A DNA stretch of 64,000 nucleotides, taken from contig NC_031502.1 in NCBI RefSeq assembly GCF_000237925.1, forward strand, positions 54,023,474-54,087,473, in the 5' to 3' direction. Position numbers and translations under genes: made by a program. Source of the stretch: Schistosoma mansoni. Taxonomy: Eukaryota > Platyhelminthes > Trematoda > Strigeidida > Schistosomatidae. The notes under the pieces are model-generated. The model saw nothing but the letters and a program-made list of their open reading frames with translations. It made no database searches and had not been told where the DNA came from. Numbering within the stretch: the stretch's first letter is position 1; each line of letters opens with the position of its first letter. Shown in pieces: positions 1-10,814 of this stretch.

Positions 1-481
1 TTATATATATCTTTCGTTTTGTTATCAAATTTATTAGTTTAATTATCAATATTGCCTGATAATGTAGATAATTAGATTCAAATTTTATGCTGAACGAAAG
101 CGAATAAAGAGGAAACAGAATACTAACATAGATAATAATAATAATAACTGAAAGATAATTAGATCATACAACTGAGAAGGTTAACAACATCAGTCTACTT
201 TGAATAATAATAATAGGGAAAAGAAGACTCAGTATTCAATCTATTTATTCATTATGAATAGCTAAAATTAAAACTTAAATCATTGATTCACTGATATAAC
301 CTGCTGTCTTATTATGAACTCAATTAATATAATATTAGATAATAAGTGAATGGTACCATCCGCATATATGGAATGAAAAATATAGATGAGTTACAATCTG
401 ATAAAGTATGAGGATAACCAACTTTTGATCAACATTTAATAGAAGTGTGATATCTAACATTTTTAAAGATTTTTCCCATTC
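1..481. other. AT-rich DNA, nothing recognised
   Basis: Only short AAT runs are seen. No exon or repeat was recognised before the Sm-alpha copy at 482. Confidence 0.5.
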
Positions 482-742
482 TAAGCAAAGATGGATGGTA
501 GCTGGCAGTGGAATCCAGGATACATGTTTCGACCTATTTAGGACTTATCATCTGGATGTATCTACATCCCAGAGTTGTCGTTCACTCCGGGATTCGAATG
601 GAGTGCCGTTTGCTTATAATGCTTGTGATTTAAGGCATTATCAAGGCAATCCGTACAGGATGTACATACGCTAATGAGAGAATGATCAACTGCAATCCTA
701 AAGATCAATGGGAAGATACAAAAAACAATAGTAAGTGAATTA
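482..742 (+). mobile_element. Sm-alpha SINE, inverted 5' part plus forward tail
   Basis: Sm-alpha is a schistosome tRNA-derived retroposon carrying a hammerhead ribozyme. About 482-605 is the reverse complement of the tRNA B-box to ribozyme segment; from about 609 the rest of the element (TGCTTATAATGCTTG onward) runs forward to the tail. The two pieces are contiguous in the source element, so the copy is inverse(5' part) joined to the forward 3' part. The direct repeat TTCCCATTC flanks the whole unit (473-481 and 743-751), so it inserted once. The ribozyme on the minus strand (about 511-560) has a mutated core and is probably inactive. Open reading frames here are incidental. Confidence 0.8.
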
Positions 743-751
743 TTCCCATTC

Positions 752-2504
752 GTTTGAATGGGTCAGTGATATATGTAAGAGTTTAATTTCCACTGGGAAT
801 TTTGTTTCATTAATCTAAAACTATCTAGATGTATCTTCTGTAAACATGACGGAGTAGCGTATCGTAACTTATCGAATGAAAAAATAACAGTAGTAAATGA
901 AGTGAAATTTAGAGTTTAAAATGAAAAACCTAGTGAAAATCATGTTCTTATATTCAGGATCGCTTCACTAACTGAATAAGAAATGTAAGATCTTGCACAT
1001 ATATCTATCATTGATAATTAACTGCGCTATAAAGTCAAGGATATTAATCCTATTCCCCTTAAGAAGCTATCCTTTGATAAAGTTATCCTCACTCAATAGA
1101 GAAACATCAGTGTAAACAATTTTCCACTCATTAGAAGATTCAAATCTTTAATAATGGTAAATATAATTTACGTAATGCTCAAAATGTTTCCAAACCATAA
1201 AATTTGAAGTTGGCTTGGACACCTGTAAATTTTTTTAATAGATTGATTGTGATGTAGCCACTAGCATAAGCAAGTCGAATTCATCGGTCGAATTTGATCA
1301 GCAATAAAAATCACTCGACATAAATGACATTGGTCAATACTACTCAGCAATCAATCATTTGTAAATACATCTCAATCCTACAATAGGTCAGTCGAAGCTT
1401 GAACAGCTCAGTGGTAACCTATCTGACTGGAAATTTGGGCGACATAGGATGGAATTCAATAGAAAGCATCATTTCTCTCAAGATTACAGATACACCTTGC
1501 TGTTGAGTTCTAAATAATAAGAAACCTTGATCTAGGATTTCTCGTCAATTACCTCTAATCATTAACATCAATTATTTGGTTGATAATCTGTTTTACGTTA
1601 GTACTAATTTAATCAATAAAAGTTTTACTAAAATTGATCACAGAAATCTTTAAGCTCAAAGTTCGATCTTTTTTTCAGTGAGAAAACTGACCTGTGCTGA
1701 CACAGAATCCAAACATATTATAGTAGTGTGCAAAAAAGAGAATCACTCTCAGATTTCATATTTCATAGCGAATGCATTTTATTAACGTGTTACAGGTAAT
1801 CAGATAACATGCCTTTTCTTAAACAGGTACTTTTAATCTCTGAAATGTTCTTGTGAAAATTTAATTCATTAAAAGTATACTATCTTAACGACCATGAGCG
1901 ACGTATTAGCTAATTAGGAGTCAGTTTTTAGTTACTAAGTGATTAACAAAAAAGAGAAGCAGTAAAATTGCGGTGAAACATTGATATGATTAATTAATAG
2001 TTACATGTTGAATTGTTCATTATTATAAAATAAGAAGGCTAAGTCTGTATATTAGAAGTCGGTATAGTATTATACATTAGGGTTAAAACTTTATAGGGTT
2101 TGTCTCAATATATATATATATATAACTGCGAATCTATGGGCAACTTTTTTGAAGGTTAAGTAAAGATATAAACCGTCAATCACATTATTCCTTACGTAAA
2201 ACTCTGAGCACTAATACAGTTGTAGAAAATTTGTTGATTTTTGAAAAATAAAGCTCTAAAATGGTTAACAAAATTCTAAACCTAACCACGATCAAAAGAT
2301 AAATCGATTTAGATCTAATTTATCAAACTCAGCCAAGTTCCAACAATTTCATGTTCAAAGATTTATCCAAAACAACCAACTGGTGAAAAAATAAATGCAC
2401 AGGAAGGTAGCATAACTTTCAGGAAAAACAAATCATAATCAAAATTTTCAAAACACTAACAAAAGCTCTGCACTAAGACTAATCAACTAAAAGAATAATA
2501 TTTA
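752..2504. other. AT-rich DNA, nothing recognised
   Basis: No coding exon, RNA gene or repeat family was recognised. A short (AT)n run lies near 2108-2124. Confidence 0.45.
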
Positions 2505-2695
2505 TATATAATTGAAATCATGAGTCAATTGAAGCTAGACCACCATCGAAAATCTGGAAGCACTGTTTGACGGCCGTTTCGTTCTATTGTGGGACTCCTC
2601 AGCAGTGTGCATCCATGATCCCGCCTCGCGAGATTTGAACCCAGGACCTAACAGTCTCTCTCGCCAGAGCACTTAACCGATGCTCTACCAAGTTA
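2505..2695 (-). mobile_element. Family B tRNA/hammerhead SINE
   Basis: On the minus strand it reads a tRNA-like head with a B box, the ribozyme, then the tail ending TTCAATTGACTCATGATTTC. It is truncated before the A box. The ribozyme (about 2561-2610) keeps CTGAGGAG and GAAA, but three extra bases follow the cleavage triplet and would bulge helix I. The group was recognised from more than twenty similar copies in this window. Confidence 0.8.
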
Positions 2696-2699
2696 CCAT

Positions 2700-3270
2700 T
2701 TGATTAGTACATTTCTGTTATTTATCAGTCTATTCGAATCACTCATTCAAATTCACAATTGATGTCTTTATAATTATCTATTGTCAAAACATTCAACAGT
2801 GAACATCATCTTAACACTTTCACTCATTAATTATCATTATGATCAAGTCATTTATATTTCTAAATAAGAATGAACTTATTTAAAACTCATTATATAATCA
2901 ATCATTCAAAAAATCTTGTTCAGTATTATTGGTAGAAGCTTTAGTAACCAACAACACCAACAACAATATTTTATATATACAGATAACTAGTTGATGGTGA
3001 CCTATATTATCAATTTGTTTAAGTACACTCTAATTTAAACATAATTACGATTTTTTTTCTTTTTTTATTTCTATTCATCAATCAATGATAACATCTTTTA
3101 TTTTTTTTATTTTTTTCTCTAAAATTTTTTTCTTCCAGGTCAATTAGTTTTCAATGATTGCCATTGACTTTCTTTAGTTGACAATTGTTTGTTTAATCTT
3201 TGATTGAATATTGAATAAGTTATTGTATCCTAGAAATTAAATAATCTCTATAGGGTAGATTAACCAATCA

Positions 3271-3305
<35 letters not shown>

Positions 3306-3350
3306 ATCCTTCCTCTATTGACTATTCAAAGTTGAAGTATTCATTTGTAT
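2700..3350. other. AT-rich and simple-repeat DNA
   Basis: Holds T-rich tracts near 3050-3130 and an (AT)n microsatellite at about 3273-3301. No gene was seen. Confidence 0.5.
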
Positions 3351-3354
3351 AATA

Positions 3355-3890
3355 GATTTTGCCCCTGAATGCCTTGGCACGGACGAGAGTGAGGAGAGTC
3401 CGCTCTCCCTCTCCAAATGCTCTCACACGGCCACGCGTATATAGCCTCTGACAGGGAAGTCCTACTCACTGCCTTCTCGTGGCGCCGGTATTGTTTACGA
3501 AATTGAGAGGATGAAAAGTGAATGTCTGGAGCTTTAACCAGGTTGGTGGACACGGAAAGTCCACCCTGGGGGAGTTGGAAAACCCTGATTTCAAACCAAT
3601 CGTGAACATGGGCTCCAGTATCCTGAGGGAAAAAATGACGTATGAATCAATCGTTGGTCATCGGCTACCATGGGACTGCATCTCCTCGAGATGTTCTACT
3701 GCCTTGTGGATCAGATCTTTAGGTCAAAGGCTCCGGTTGTGGCCCCCTGAGAAAACCACCTGTTCCGGTTTGGGCACCCGGGCACTATTCCAGCCCTCAC
3801 ACAAATCAAATGAGATTTGTGCGACACATATTTATCTGGTGCTTTTTTGTACCAATATTTATGTGTTTAAATAAATAATAAATAGTAACA
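3355..3890 (+). repeat. About 530-bp dispersed repeat with AATAAAT tail (copy 1)
   Basis: Much more GC-rich than its surroundings. It is collinear with 19925-20435 from the TGCCCC start to the TTTGTACCAATATTTATG 3' end, and finishes in AAATAAATAATAAATA. The A-rich tail suggests retroposition, perhaps as the 3' part of a non-LTR element. The open frames on both strands are conserved between the copies only as far as the DNA is, so I do not call them genes. Family not recognised. Confidence 0.65.
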
Positions 3891-3964
3891 GAAATAAAAG
3901 AAACTAATGATAATCTTAAATTTTTATTAAAATAAAGAGTTTATGGAGATTGTAGTAATGTGAC

Positions 3965-4090
3965 AATTGAATTCATGAGTTTAAATCTCGCGTGTAGGAT
4001 GTGCACTGATGAGGAGTTCGATACTAGGACGAAATAGCCGTCCAATATTTCTAGATTTTCAATGGTGATCTAACTTAGATCAACTGTTTA
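3965..4090 (+). mobile_element. Family B/D SINE fragment with decayed hammerhead
   Basis: Begins just after the B box (AAATCTCGCG) and contains a ribozyme relic around 3984-4035 (GATACTAGGACGAAA, then GCCGTCCAATA), followed by the usual tail. The core is shifted (GCACTGATGAGGAG) and probably inactive. Confidence 0.6.
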
Positions 4091-4570
4091 AAAAAAACCT
4101 TGAATTCAACTGGTGGCAGACAGAATGTATCATATTCTTTATAAAGCTGAAGTTCAGACGATATGATAAGGATTTTTATAACAATTATTGCTACGCAAAA
4201 ATGACGTATATTAAAAATTCCCCTATATTTCATGTTTTTCTGTTTGGATACAAGTCTGTCTAGTAATTCAGTACAAATATTAGGGTGATATTCAATGAGA
4301 AAGAGACAGAATTAGTAAGTGAAGAATGGAGTTTACTGAATAGAAAGCAAAAGAACATAACTATCAAATGACATTTTCTTTTGTATAATGTCTTTCAAAT
4401 CTAACTGTCAACTATATTTGAAGAAAAACAATTAGCTATTAAAGAAAAGCGAAAAAAGCTAGTTGAAAAAACACAAGAGATTTGTATTTCTAAAACTGAA
4501 CTTATTACTATACCTTTTTTATTGTCACATTTAAAGATATAGTGTTAAAAAGTTTATTTTTGAATCCGTA
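4091..4570. other. AT-rich DNA, nothing recognised
   Basis: No exon or repeat family was recognised. Confidence 0.4.
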
Positions 4571-4574
4571 AGAG

Positions 4575-4999
4575 GAATGGTGGATAGCAGTGGAATCTAG
4601 AACGCGCGAGTTCCTGAGTGAACATCAACTCTGAGATGCACATACATCCAGATGACGAGTCCCAAATAGGATGAAACACGCATCGTGGATTCCACTGCTA
4701 GCCACTATCCATCTTTGCTTATAACGCTTGCGAATTAAGGCTATATCGAGGCAATACGCACTGCATATATATATGCTAATAAGAGACTCATCAATGGCTT
4801 CTCCATTGCACAAGCGACTGGCTATCATGACTCAGTAGCTGTGTGGATAGCGCGATGGCGTTTAAAGCGAAACGTACTGGTTTCGAGTCACGGCGTGAAC
4901 ATCAACTCTGAGATGCAGGTACATCCAGCTGACGAGTCTCAAATAGGACGAAATGCGCGTTGTGGATTCCACTGTTATCCACTATCCATCTTTGCTCAA
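4575..4999 (+). mobile_element. Sm-alpha head-to-tail dimer with two hammerheads
   Basis: A short inverted Sm-alpha piece (about 4577-4608) is followed by a 5'-truncated forward unit (about 4612-4790). A second forward unit starts at about 4790 with head, A box (near 4835), B box GGTTTCGAGTC (4889-4899) and ribozyme. The two ribozymes lie about 276 bp apart in the same orientation, as expected for a dimer. The upstream ribozyme (4645-4690) has a mutated first core base. The downstream one is close to intact and is listed separately. Confidence 0.8.
4923..4967 (+). ncRNA. Hammerhead ribozyme (Sm-alpha type), near intact
   Basis: Self-cleaving RNA motif. Helix I strand ATCCAG, core CTGACGAG, helix II stem GTC...GAC around an A-rich loop, GAAA, helix III ATGCGCGT, and cleavage triplet GTT before GTGGAT. 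The Sm-alpha consensus has GTC then CTGGAT, so one helix I pair is lost and the triplet is a weaker but permitted NUH. Schistosome Sm-alpha hammerheads are known to be active; activity of this copy is inferred only. Confidence 0.75.
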
Positions 5000-5167
5000 A
5001 ATAAGAAAGTTTTAATAGTTAATAAAATGTGGTATTGTGGATATGAAATCAATTAAAATAATAAATTCATAGTCTTTATTCACTCTAGTTCCTATTAAAA
5101 ATAGATTTGAAATAACCTAAAGAAACTAACAACATTCGGTAAATAGCTTATGTGAACATTTAGGTCA

Positions 5168-5465
5168 TAAAGTTATCATAGGCTCACTATTGACTAAGGA
5201 ATACTCGGAATGACCAGTGGAATTTAACATTACCAGATTCGTGAGAGTTACTCACAGAAGACAATCAAAAATAGTTACACAACATCGTAAATTGATTAAA
5301 ATTAGATAAATGTACTACTGGATTCCATGTCAGTAGTTTGGAGGTGAAGTGTTCACTTATGAGGTTAAATGTACTCGGTTCGATTCCTTGTGACTTGATG
5401 GTGAGTTTATGGTGCTGAGTAGTCTCATACTAGAACAGTATTGAAAATTTCTTATTGTTTATAAA
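5168..5465 (+). mobile_element. Diverged family B/D SINE monomer
   Basis: Order matches the long monomer: upstream block (GGCTCACTATTGACTA), tRNA-like head with TCGGTTCGATTCC as B box (5374-5386), ribozyme relic (GTGCTGAGTAGTCTCATACTAGAAC), shortened tail. Heavily diverged, so old. Confidence 0.6.
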
Positions 5466-5904
5466 ATGGTTGGAACTTACATTGTTCACAATTAAAACTA
5501 AACAGATCATAAAGGTGCTCAGAATACTGATTACTCTATTGTCCTTTTTGAACAAGTTCACTTAACTATACTACTCTTTCTCTAACTTATACTTTTAAAA
5601 CTAACTTTTTATTGTTATCAATCATTGAAGTACTAGAGAGTTATTTCTCATTTATTCTTAACTTCTCAAGAGTGTGCAATAACAAACCCCCACTTGGTAT
5701 TGAATCCAAAATCTCTACCTCACACTGTGAACAAGATATTATAGAAATAGTTGATTGAAATCCTGTTGTTCATATTTTCAATTTCAGTTAACATAATATC
5801 ATCCACTGTCTTATTCAGTATGCTTAGTAATCTATTAAATCATTTTGTACATGATTAGAATCCTAAATTCATATGAGAACTTACAGCAATTCATCTGTTG
5901 ATAA

Positions 5905-6209
5905 GTCATAAGGGTGAGACTACAATTTATGGACGACCTTTGAGTGACGCTAAACTGACCTTGAGAGAGTCTACCTAATAACTAGGACCGAATTAGGATT
6001 ATAAACCAGTGTAAGGAATTAGAATTACGATTTACAGTTGATGGTAAGGGTTAGGAATTAGATTTAGGGTTTTCATCACTAACCGACATCAGCTATAATG
6101 CCAAAACTCTATTTAGCCAAATAGATGAGTGAATTTCGCACCAAAATCCGAGACCTGTTACCTTATACCTGATTGGTTCATCCATAAATTATAGTCTCTT
6201 CGACATAAG
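5905..6209. mobile_element. 289-bp MITE, copy 1, with target duplication
   Basis: The element spans 5913-6201. Its ends are inverted repeats (GAGACTACAATTTATGGA at the left; TCCATAAATTATAGTCTC at the right). It is flanked by GTCATAAG (5905-5912) and GACATAAG (6202-6209), an 8-bp target duplication matching at 7 positions. It has no coding capacity. Two similar copies occur at 23049-23335 and 55152-55443. Eight-base duplications occur in the Merlin, hAT and P superfamilies; Merlin is known in schistosomes, but assignment is open. Confidence 0.7.
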
Positions 6210-6279
6210 TCTAGAAAAATACAATTGTTTAGTAGTTTCTGTTTTTATTTTTAATTATTTCAATTCTCTTACATTTATA

Positions 6280-6860
6280 CCGTCTCAATGCATGTATTTC
6301 GAAAAACACTACATCGGACAAAGCGGACGCCTTCTTCATCTTCGCCCGCACGAACATCAATTAGCGGTCAAACGCCATGATATTTCTTCACTTATATCAA
6401 TGCACGTGGACTATTGTGGACTTACATTCGACTGGAAGAATGCGGAGATTTTGGATAGAAGCAATTATAAAAACACCAGAGAACTTTTAGAAGCCTGGCA
6501 CTCAGGTCAATCAGCAATCAACAAACACATTGAAATCGATTGAATTTATCAACCAATCGGATAAATTATGGAGATACAATCGAAATAAAGAAGTAAACAA
6601 TAACAGGTTTAAGGTCAACAATAACCAATCAACATCGAGGTCTACAAGACATGTTGTGAGCCATATATGGAGAGATTGGAACACTTCACTTCTACCTGAA
6701 GTTTATACTGATGATCTCATTCAGAAGAACGATAAAAGCTCAACGACCAAACCGTCAAGCTCAGAGAACAAAACCTCATCAAAAACATCTACTGACCTTT
6801 TGTATCGATCAATATTATACAATCGACTGTATAATTTAAATGTAGAACTACAGTAAAAAA
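6280..6860 (+). mobile_element. Penelope-like element, 3' fragment encoding GIY-YIG end
   Basis: The frame at 6292-6543 (83 codons) reads as the C-terminal endonuclease region of a Penelope-like retroelement: YIGQSGR at residues 7-13, EHQLAVKRHD at 21-30, FDW near 46-48 and EAWHSGQSAINKHIEID at the end. An adjoining frame to 6856 carries a family-like basic C-terminal extension (PSSSENKT). The reverse transcriptase and the start of the nuclease domain are absent upstream, so this is a truncated fossil. A related tail sequence recurs at 33640-33716 and 62230-62440. Confidence 0.75.
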
Positions 6861-7420
6861 TAGAATAGAGGCTTGTTTATCATAGAAAAATACAGAACAG
6901 AAATTTTCTCCCTATAACCCACTACATGTTAGTTGATTAATAATTCAATTAATTTTGTTTTTTTTCTGTAACCATGTTTACTTGTAAAAATGTTATTTCA
7001 AATTCCCCCCCCCAAAAAAATGATTATAAACAAATTTATGTGTATTTAATGAAAGAAAAAAATAATACCAACACCAGATCTCCTACTGTTTTACACATAC
7101 ACAAAATTGTGTGTATGTGCGTTTTTCTTTGCCTGTCAATCAATAAGGTTACTGAAATCAAGTGATGAATCAGTAAATCTTACTAAATAGGAACTAAGAT
7201 TAATTTGAATCTTTTAGTTTATATTGCATAATACAACTGTTGTGTAATTGTTTTCTACATTACGTTTTTAATTGTATGAAACTAAACAACATAAAGCTTG
7301 ATAAATCATTTAACAGTTGTCGTACACACTAACTGAACAACTGACAGTGGACAATGATATGTTTCGTAATTGATTGTATAAGTTGAATTCATTGGTGTAA
7401 TTCTGATTAATATTAACATT
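6861..7420. other. AT-rich DNA, nothing recognised
   Basis: Contains a C-rich then A-rich tract near 7003-7020. The short frames here show no recognisable domain. Confidence 0.4.
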
Positions 7421-7423
7421 ATT

Positions 7424-7830
7424 GGATGCCGGATCAGTGGTCTACAGATTAAGTGTTCGCAAGCGAGATAGAAGGTTCTGGGTTTGAGTCTCACTTATGG
7501 GATCGTGGGTGCGCACTGCTCAAGAGTCCCAGTGCTTTCAGGTTTTCAATGCTGGTCTAATATTGACCTATTCATGATATCAATCTAAACTTAACAATTC
7601 CCGCAACTCTATACTGATAATTATCATGTGCTCACTAATGACTAGCTTCAAGATAGATTTCCAGAAGTTCTAGTAAGAAGCCGCTACTAGTAGAGTTCAA
7701 CCGTGTCTGGCGTAAAGCAGTTACTCACTGAAGACAATGATTGTCGTGCAATTTTATGGATTGGTTGAGGTTAAACATTAACACCGTTGAATGACGGCTC
7801 AGTAGTTTAGAGGTTCACCTTGTGGTATTC
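7424..7830 (+). mobile_element. Subfamily D SINE: monomer joined head-to-tail to next monomer
   Basis: 7424-7610 holds a tRNA-like head (A-box region GGATCAGTGGTCTACAG, B box GGTTTGAGTC at 7480-7489), a ribozyme relic and a tail ending in CCCGCAACTCT. From 7611 the next monomer's upstream block begins directly (ATACTGATAATTATCATGTG) and runs into a second A-box region (GGCTCAGTAGTTTAGAGG) by about 7820. The tail-to-head junction is therefore present in the genome. The core reads CTCAAGA, with C at the invariant G5. Confidence 0.75.
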
Positions 7831-8371
7831 AGCTGTGCAACTTTAGTTATTGATATTTTCCTAGCATTTGACTAACCATAAATGCGGTAAAAGTTTAAGA
7901 ATCCTCAAGAAGCTTTACTGTAACGAACGGTATAATAATAGGTACAGTTTATATTTATTCTAAGGCTGAGTAGCACAAGTAAAAACTCTGTACTGTACTG
8001 AAGAGTAAATATAGCTTTCCAGTTATATTCAGTACGACATCACACATATAATCAATGAAAATTTAAAAATTGTCGTCGTTGTTTTGACTAAGTATATTTA
8101 TTTATATTTAAGTGTATGAGTTTCCCAGTTGTTGATATTAAAAAGGCTATACCCTATCAGTTTCTATTACCGTATGTGCACCCGGAGAGAAAATTGACTT
8201 GCTATCACCTTGTGATTATTAGTGCAATCCAAGATGTATATTTCGATATATATGGGAATTGTCAACCGAATATACCTGGATCTCATTGTTAATGTTCACA
8301 CTGAACATTCTTACAAATGTCTATAGCTTCAAAAATCCTAGTATATTATCTACTTGGCAATAAACTTATGA

Positions 8372-8608
8372 TGTAGTGAACGAACACTCAGATGGGAAAG
8401 ACCAATTTATTGTTAATTGTGAAGTTACAAAGTTCTACTGTAAAATTGTGCATTACATCCTTCATGTTTTTTCCAATTCTCAATTCTTTTATGTTTCCCT
8501 TTATGTTTTCATCAGTTCAATCTTCTCAACCTTCTTTTGATAGGCATTCCACTTCTGATCGGTGTTACATACTACCTATGTCTTTCGACACAAGTAGCAT
8601 ACACCACA
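8372..8608 (-). mobile_element. Solo LTR fossil, TGTGGTG...CACTACA type
   Basis: Minus-strand copy of an LTR-like repeat found nine times in the window. It ends in TGTAGTG (plus-strand start) and CACCACA (plus-strand end) and is flanked by the short direct repeat ATGA. The family resembles schistosome Gypsy-class LTRs such as Boudicca; the exact family was not established. Old and decayed. Confidence 0.6.
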
Positions 8609-8611
8609 ATG

Positions 8612-9090
8612 ATACTGGTAATCTTGTATAATATTAATACTATCATATAGCGAATTTATTAACAAAACATTCATACTGAATTCCACTGATAACAACTGTA
8701 GAAAAAAATTCAATCGACATCTCTCCATAGCTGACACTAAATTACAAATAAGCCATTTAAGTATATAATATGATTTAAGCAAACATATTGACTAGAAAAA
8801 CGAATACATTACTATTATTATCATCATTAAAGGGTATAACACGCAATCCAACTATTTAATAACGTTTCACTATACTGACCCCTATCTGTCATTTTGTATT
8901 TCAAGTCTCCGATTCAGGAAAATTATAACTTTAGACTTTTAAGAAATGAACTCAAGAACTAATAGTAACAACAATAGCAAACAAACAAACAACATAAATA
9001 GTTACATATAAGCTTTATTTTTCGTATCAAAAACAATGTGGAAAGATTGATTATCAGTACGAACATTGTTATTATTATTATTACTACAAC
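8612..9090. other. AT-rich DNA, nothing recognised
   Basis: No exon or repeat family was recognised. Confidence 0.4.
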
Positions 9091-9374
9091 TGTAGAGTAT
9101 GCTACTTATACTAACAGATATAAGTAGTATGTAGTATCAGTCGGAAGTGGAAAGTCTACCAGCTGAAGCTTCAATTATAAAGAATAGAAAGAAAATCAGA
9201 GAGTAATTGTAATAACAATAGGATTGGAAGAATCATGAAGTATATAAAAGACAGTTGAATGAAGATGTGCAATTAATCTATTTAATGTATAGTTTTCGTA
9301 TTTTACCAAGGCACTCTGTAATTTTGCATAAAACAATAGATTGGTTTTACCCACCTAAGATCTCGTTTACTACT
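9091..9374 (+). mobile_element. Solo LTR fossil, TGTGGTG type
   Basis: Starts TGTAGAGTATGCTACTTATA, with the characteristic inverted CTACTTAT / ATAAGTAG near the start, and ends near CTCGTTTACTACT. About 280 bp. It belongs with the copies at 16900 and 26188. Confidence 0.6.
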
Positions 9375-9935
9375 CCACCATTATTATTACTATTGTCATC
9401 TGTAGTAGTAGTAGTAGTAAGTCATGTTACGGCTATTGTTCACGTTACTTAATTTCATATGTCCAGCTCATTCAATCTAGTAACAATCAATACCACTAGA
9501 TAGTGGACAAAAGCATAAATAAACCAGTACAAATACGTACAAGGACACAAATGCACAAGTGCACAAGCATATATATATATACATATATATATATGACATG
9601 CTTCCCAGTATACTTATATTCCTGAAAAGTAACATTATTTCTGTATTGTATTATCAATTTATTGGTTCTACCATTATTTTTGATGTTATAGATTTGTTTA
9701 TTAGTTTGTTTGTGCATTTATTCAGTTTGTTTGTTTGTTTAAGTTTTTCTATTTGGTTGATTTTTACTAGAAAAGTCGATTTATATCAGGAAAACACCAT
9801 TACAACTACAACTAGTACTATAAATAGTAATAGGATGTAACTATACATTTGTTATATTCTTTAATACTGTATGGTAATAATTTATAAATAAATAAAATGT
9901 AAAAAAAACAACCAATAGAATAACTTAATAAGAAA
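9375..9935. other. AT-rich and microsatellite DNA
   Basis: Holds short (TAG)n near 9401-9420 and (AT)n near 9570-9593, plus T- and G-containing runs near 9700-9750. Frames through these runs are low-complexity artefacts. Confidence 0.5.
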
Positions 9936-9942
9936 TGATAAG

Positions 9943-10325
9943 CAAAGATGGATGATTGCTAGCAGTGGAATCTAGGACATATGTTTCATCCCAATTAGAA
10001 CTCATCAGCTGCATGCGCCTGCATCCCAGGACTAGGAGCTAAGTGGATAACATGATGGCGTTTGAAGCCAACGGTACAGGGTTCCAGTCTCTAAGTGAAC
10101 ATTAACTGTTGGGTGAAAGTACATCCAGCTGACAAGTCCCGAATAGGATGTAACGCGCGTCCTGGATTCCACTGCTAGCCACTATCCATCTATGCTTATA
10201 ATGCTTGTAAACTAAGGCAATATTGAGTCAATCAGTGCAGGATGAGCCTATGCCAATAAGAAACTGATCAAACAGAGTCCTAAACATCAATGGGAAGATT
10301 CAAGTCAACAATACAAAATGAATTT
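9943..10325 (+). mobile_element. Sm-alpha SINE, inverted arm plus forward copy
   Basis: 9943-10030 is an inverted ribozyme-end fragment. From about 10031 a forward copy with tRNA-like head, B box (GGGTTCCAGTC at 10079-10089), ribozyme relic and full tail follows to about 10325. The inverted arm keeps CTGATGAG and GAAA on the minus strand and a palindromic helix III (ACATATGT), but helix I has mismatches. The forward ribozyme has core changes (CTGACAAG, GTAA). Confidence 0.75.
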
Positions 10326-10329
10326 AATC

Positions 10330-10814
10330 AGAACTAATTAAGAAACTATCGTTAAGCTATTTAATGTCAAATTCAAACTTGAACTGTTCATTTTACCTTT
10401 TTAAGTAGGCTTTTTGAAGAAATGAAAACGGATCACAATAGAATACTGATATCGATTATATATCATAGAATGAAGAAGTGTTACCGACCAAAAAAACTGG
10501 ATCAAAAAGCTTTGGTAAATGAGGATACAAGATAGTTTAATCAAAAATATCACTATAGGGTTATATAGATTGTTGAGCTTCAATTGAGAATATGAACCGA
10601 TCAATGTTAGACCATTTACATTGATCTGTTCACGATCCCGATTGAAATTTTAATCAATGTTGTTTACAAATATACTGAATATTAACAAATCAGATGTATA
10701 TTCCATATGAATTTGTTGCAATATTATATATACTGTATGATCAAGGTTTTAATTATTGTAATCAAATGTAGTGCATTAAATAGACTTATGATTAGTAATA
10801 ATCAACTTTATCCG
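10330..10814. other. AT-rich DNA, nothing recognised
   Basis: No exon or repeat family was recognised. Confidence 0.4.

Noticed and set aside
3518-3874. 118-codon open frame, plus strand
   Set aside because: Lies within the dispersed AATAAAT-tailed repeat, has no recognised domain, and the other copy does not keep the frame.
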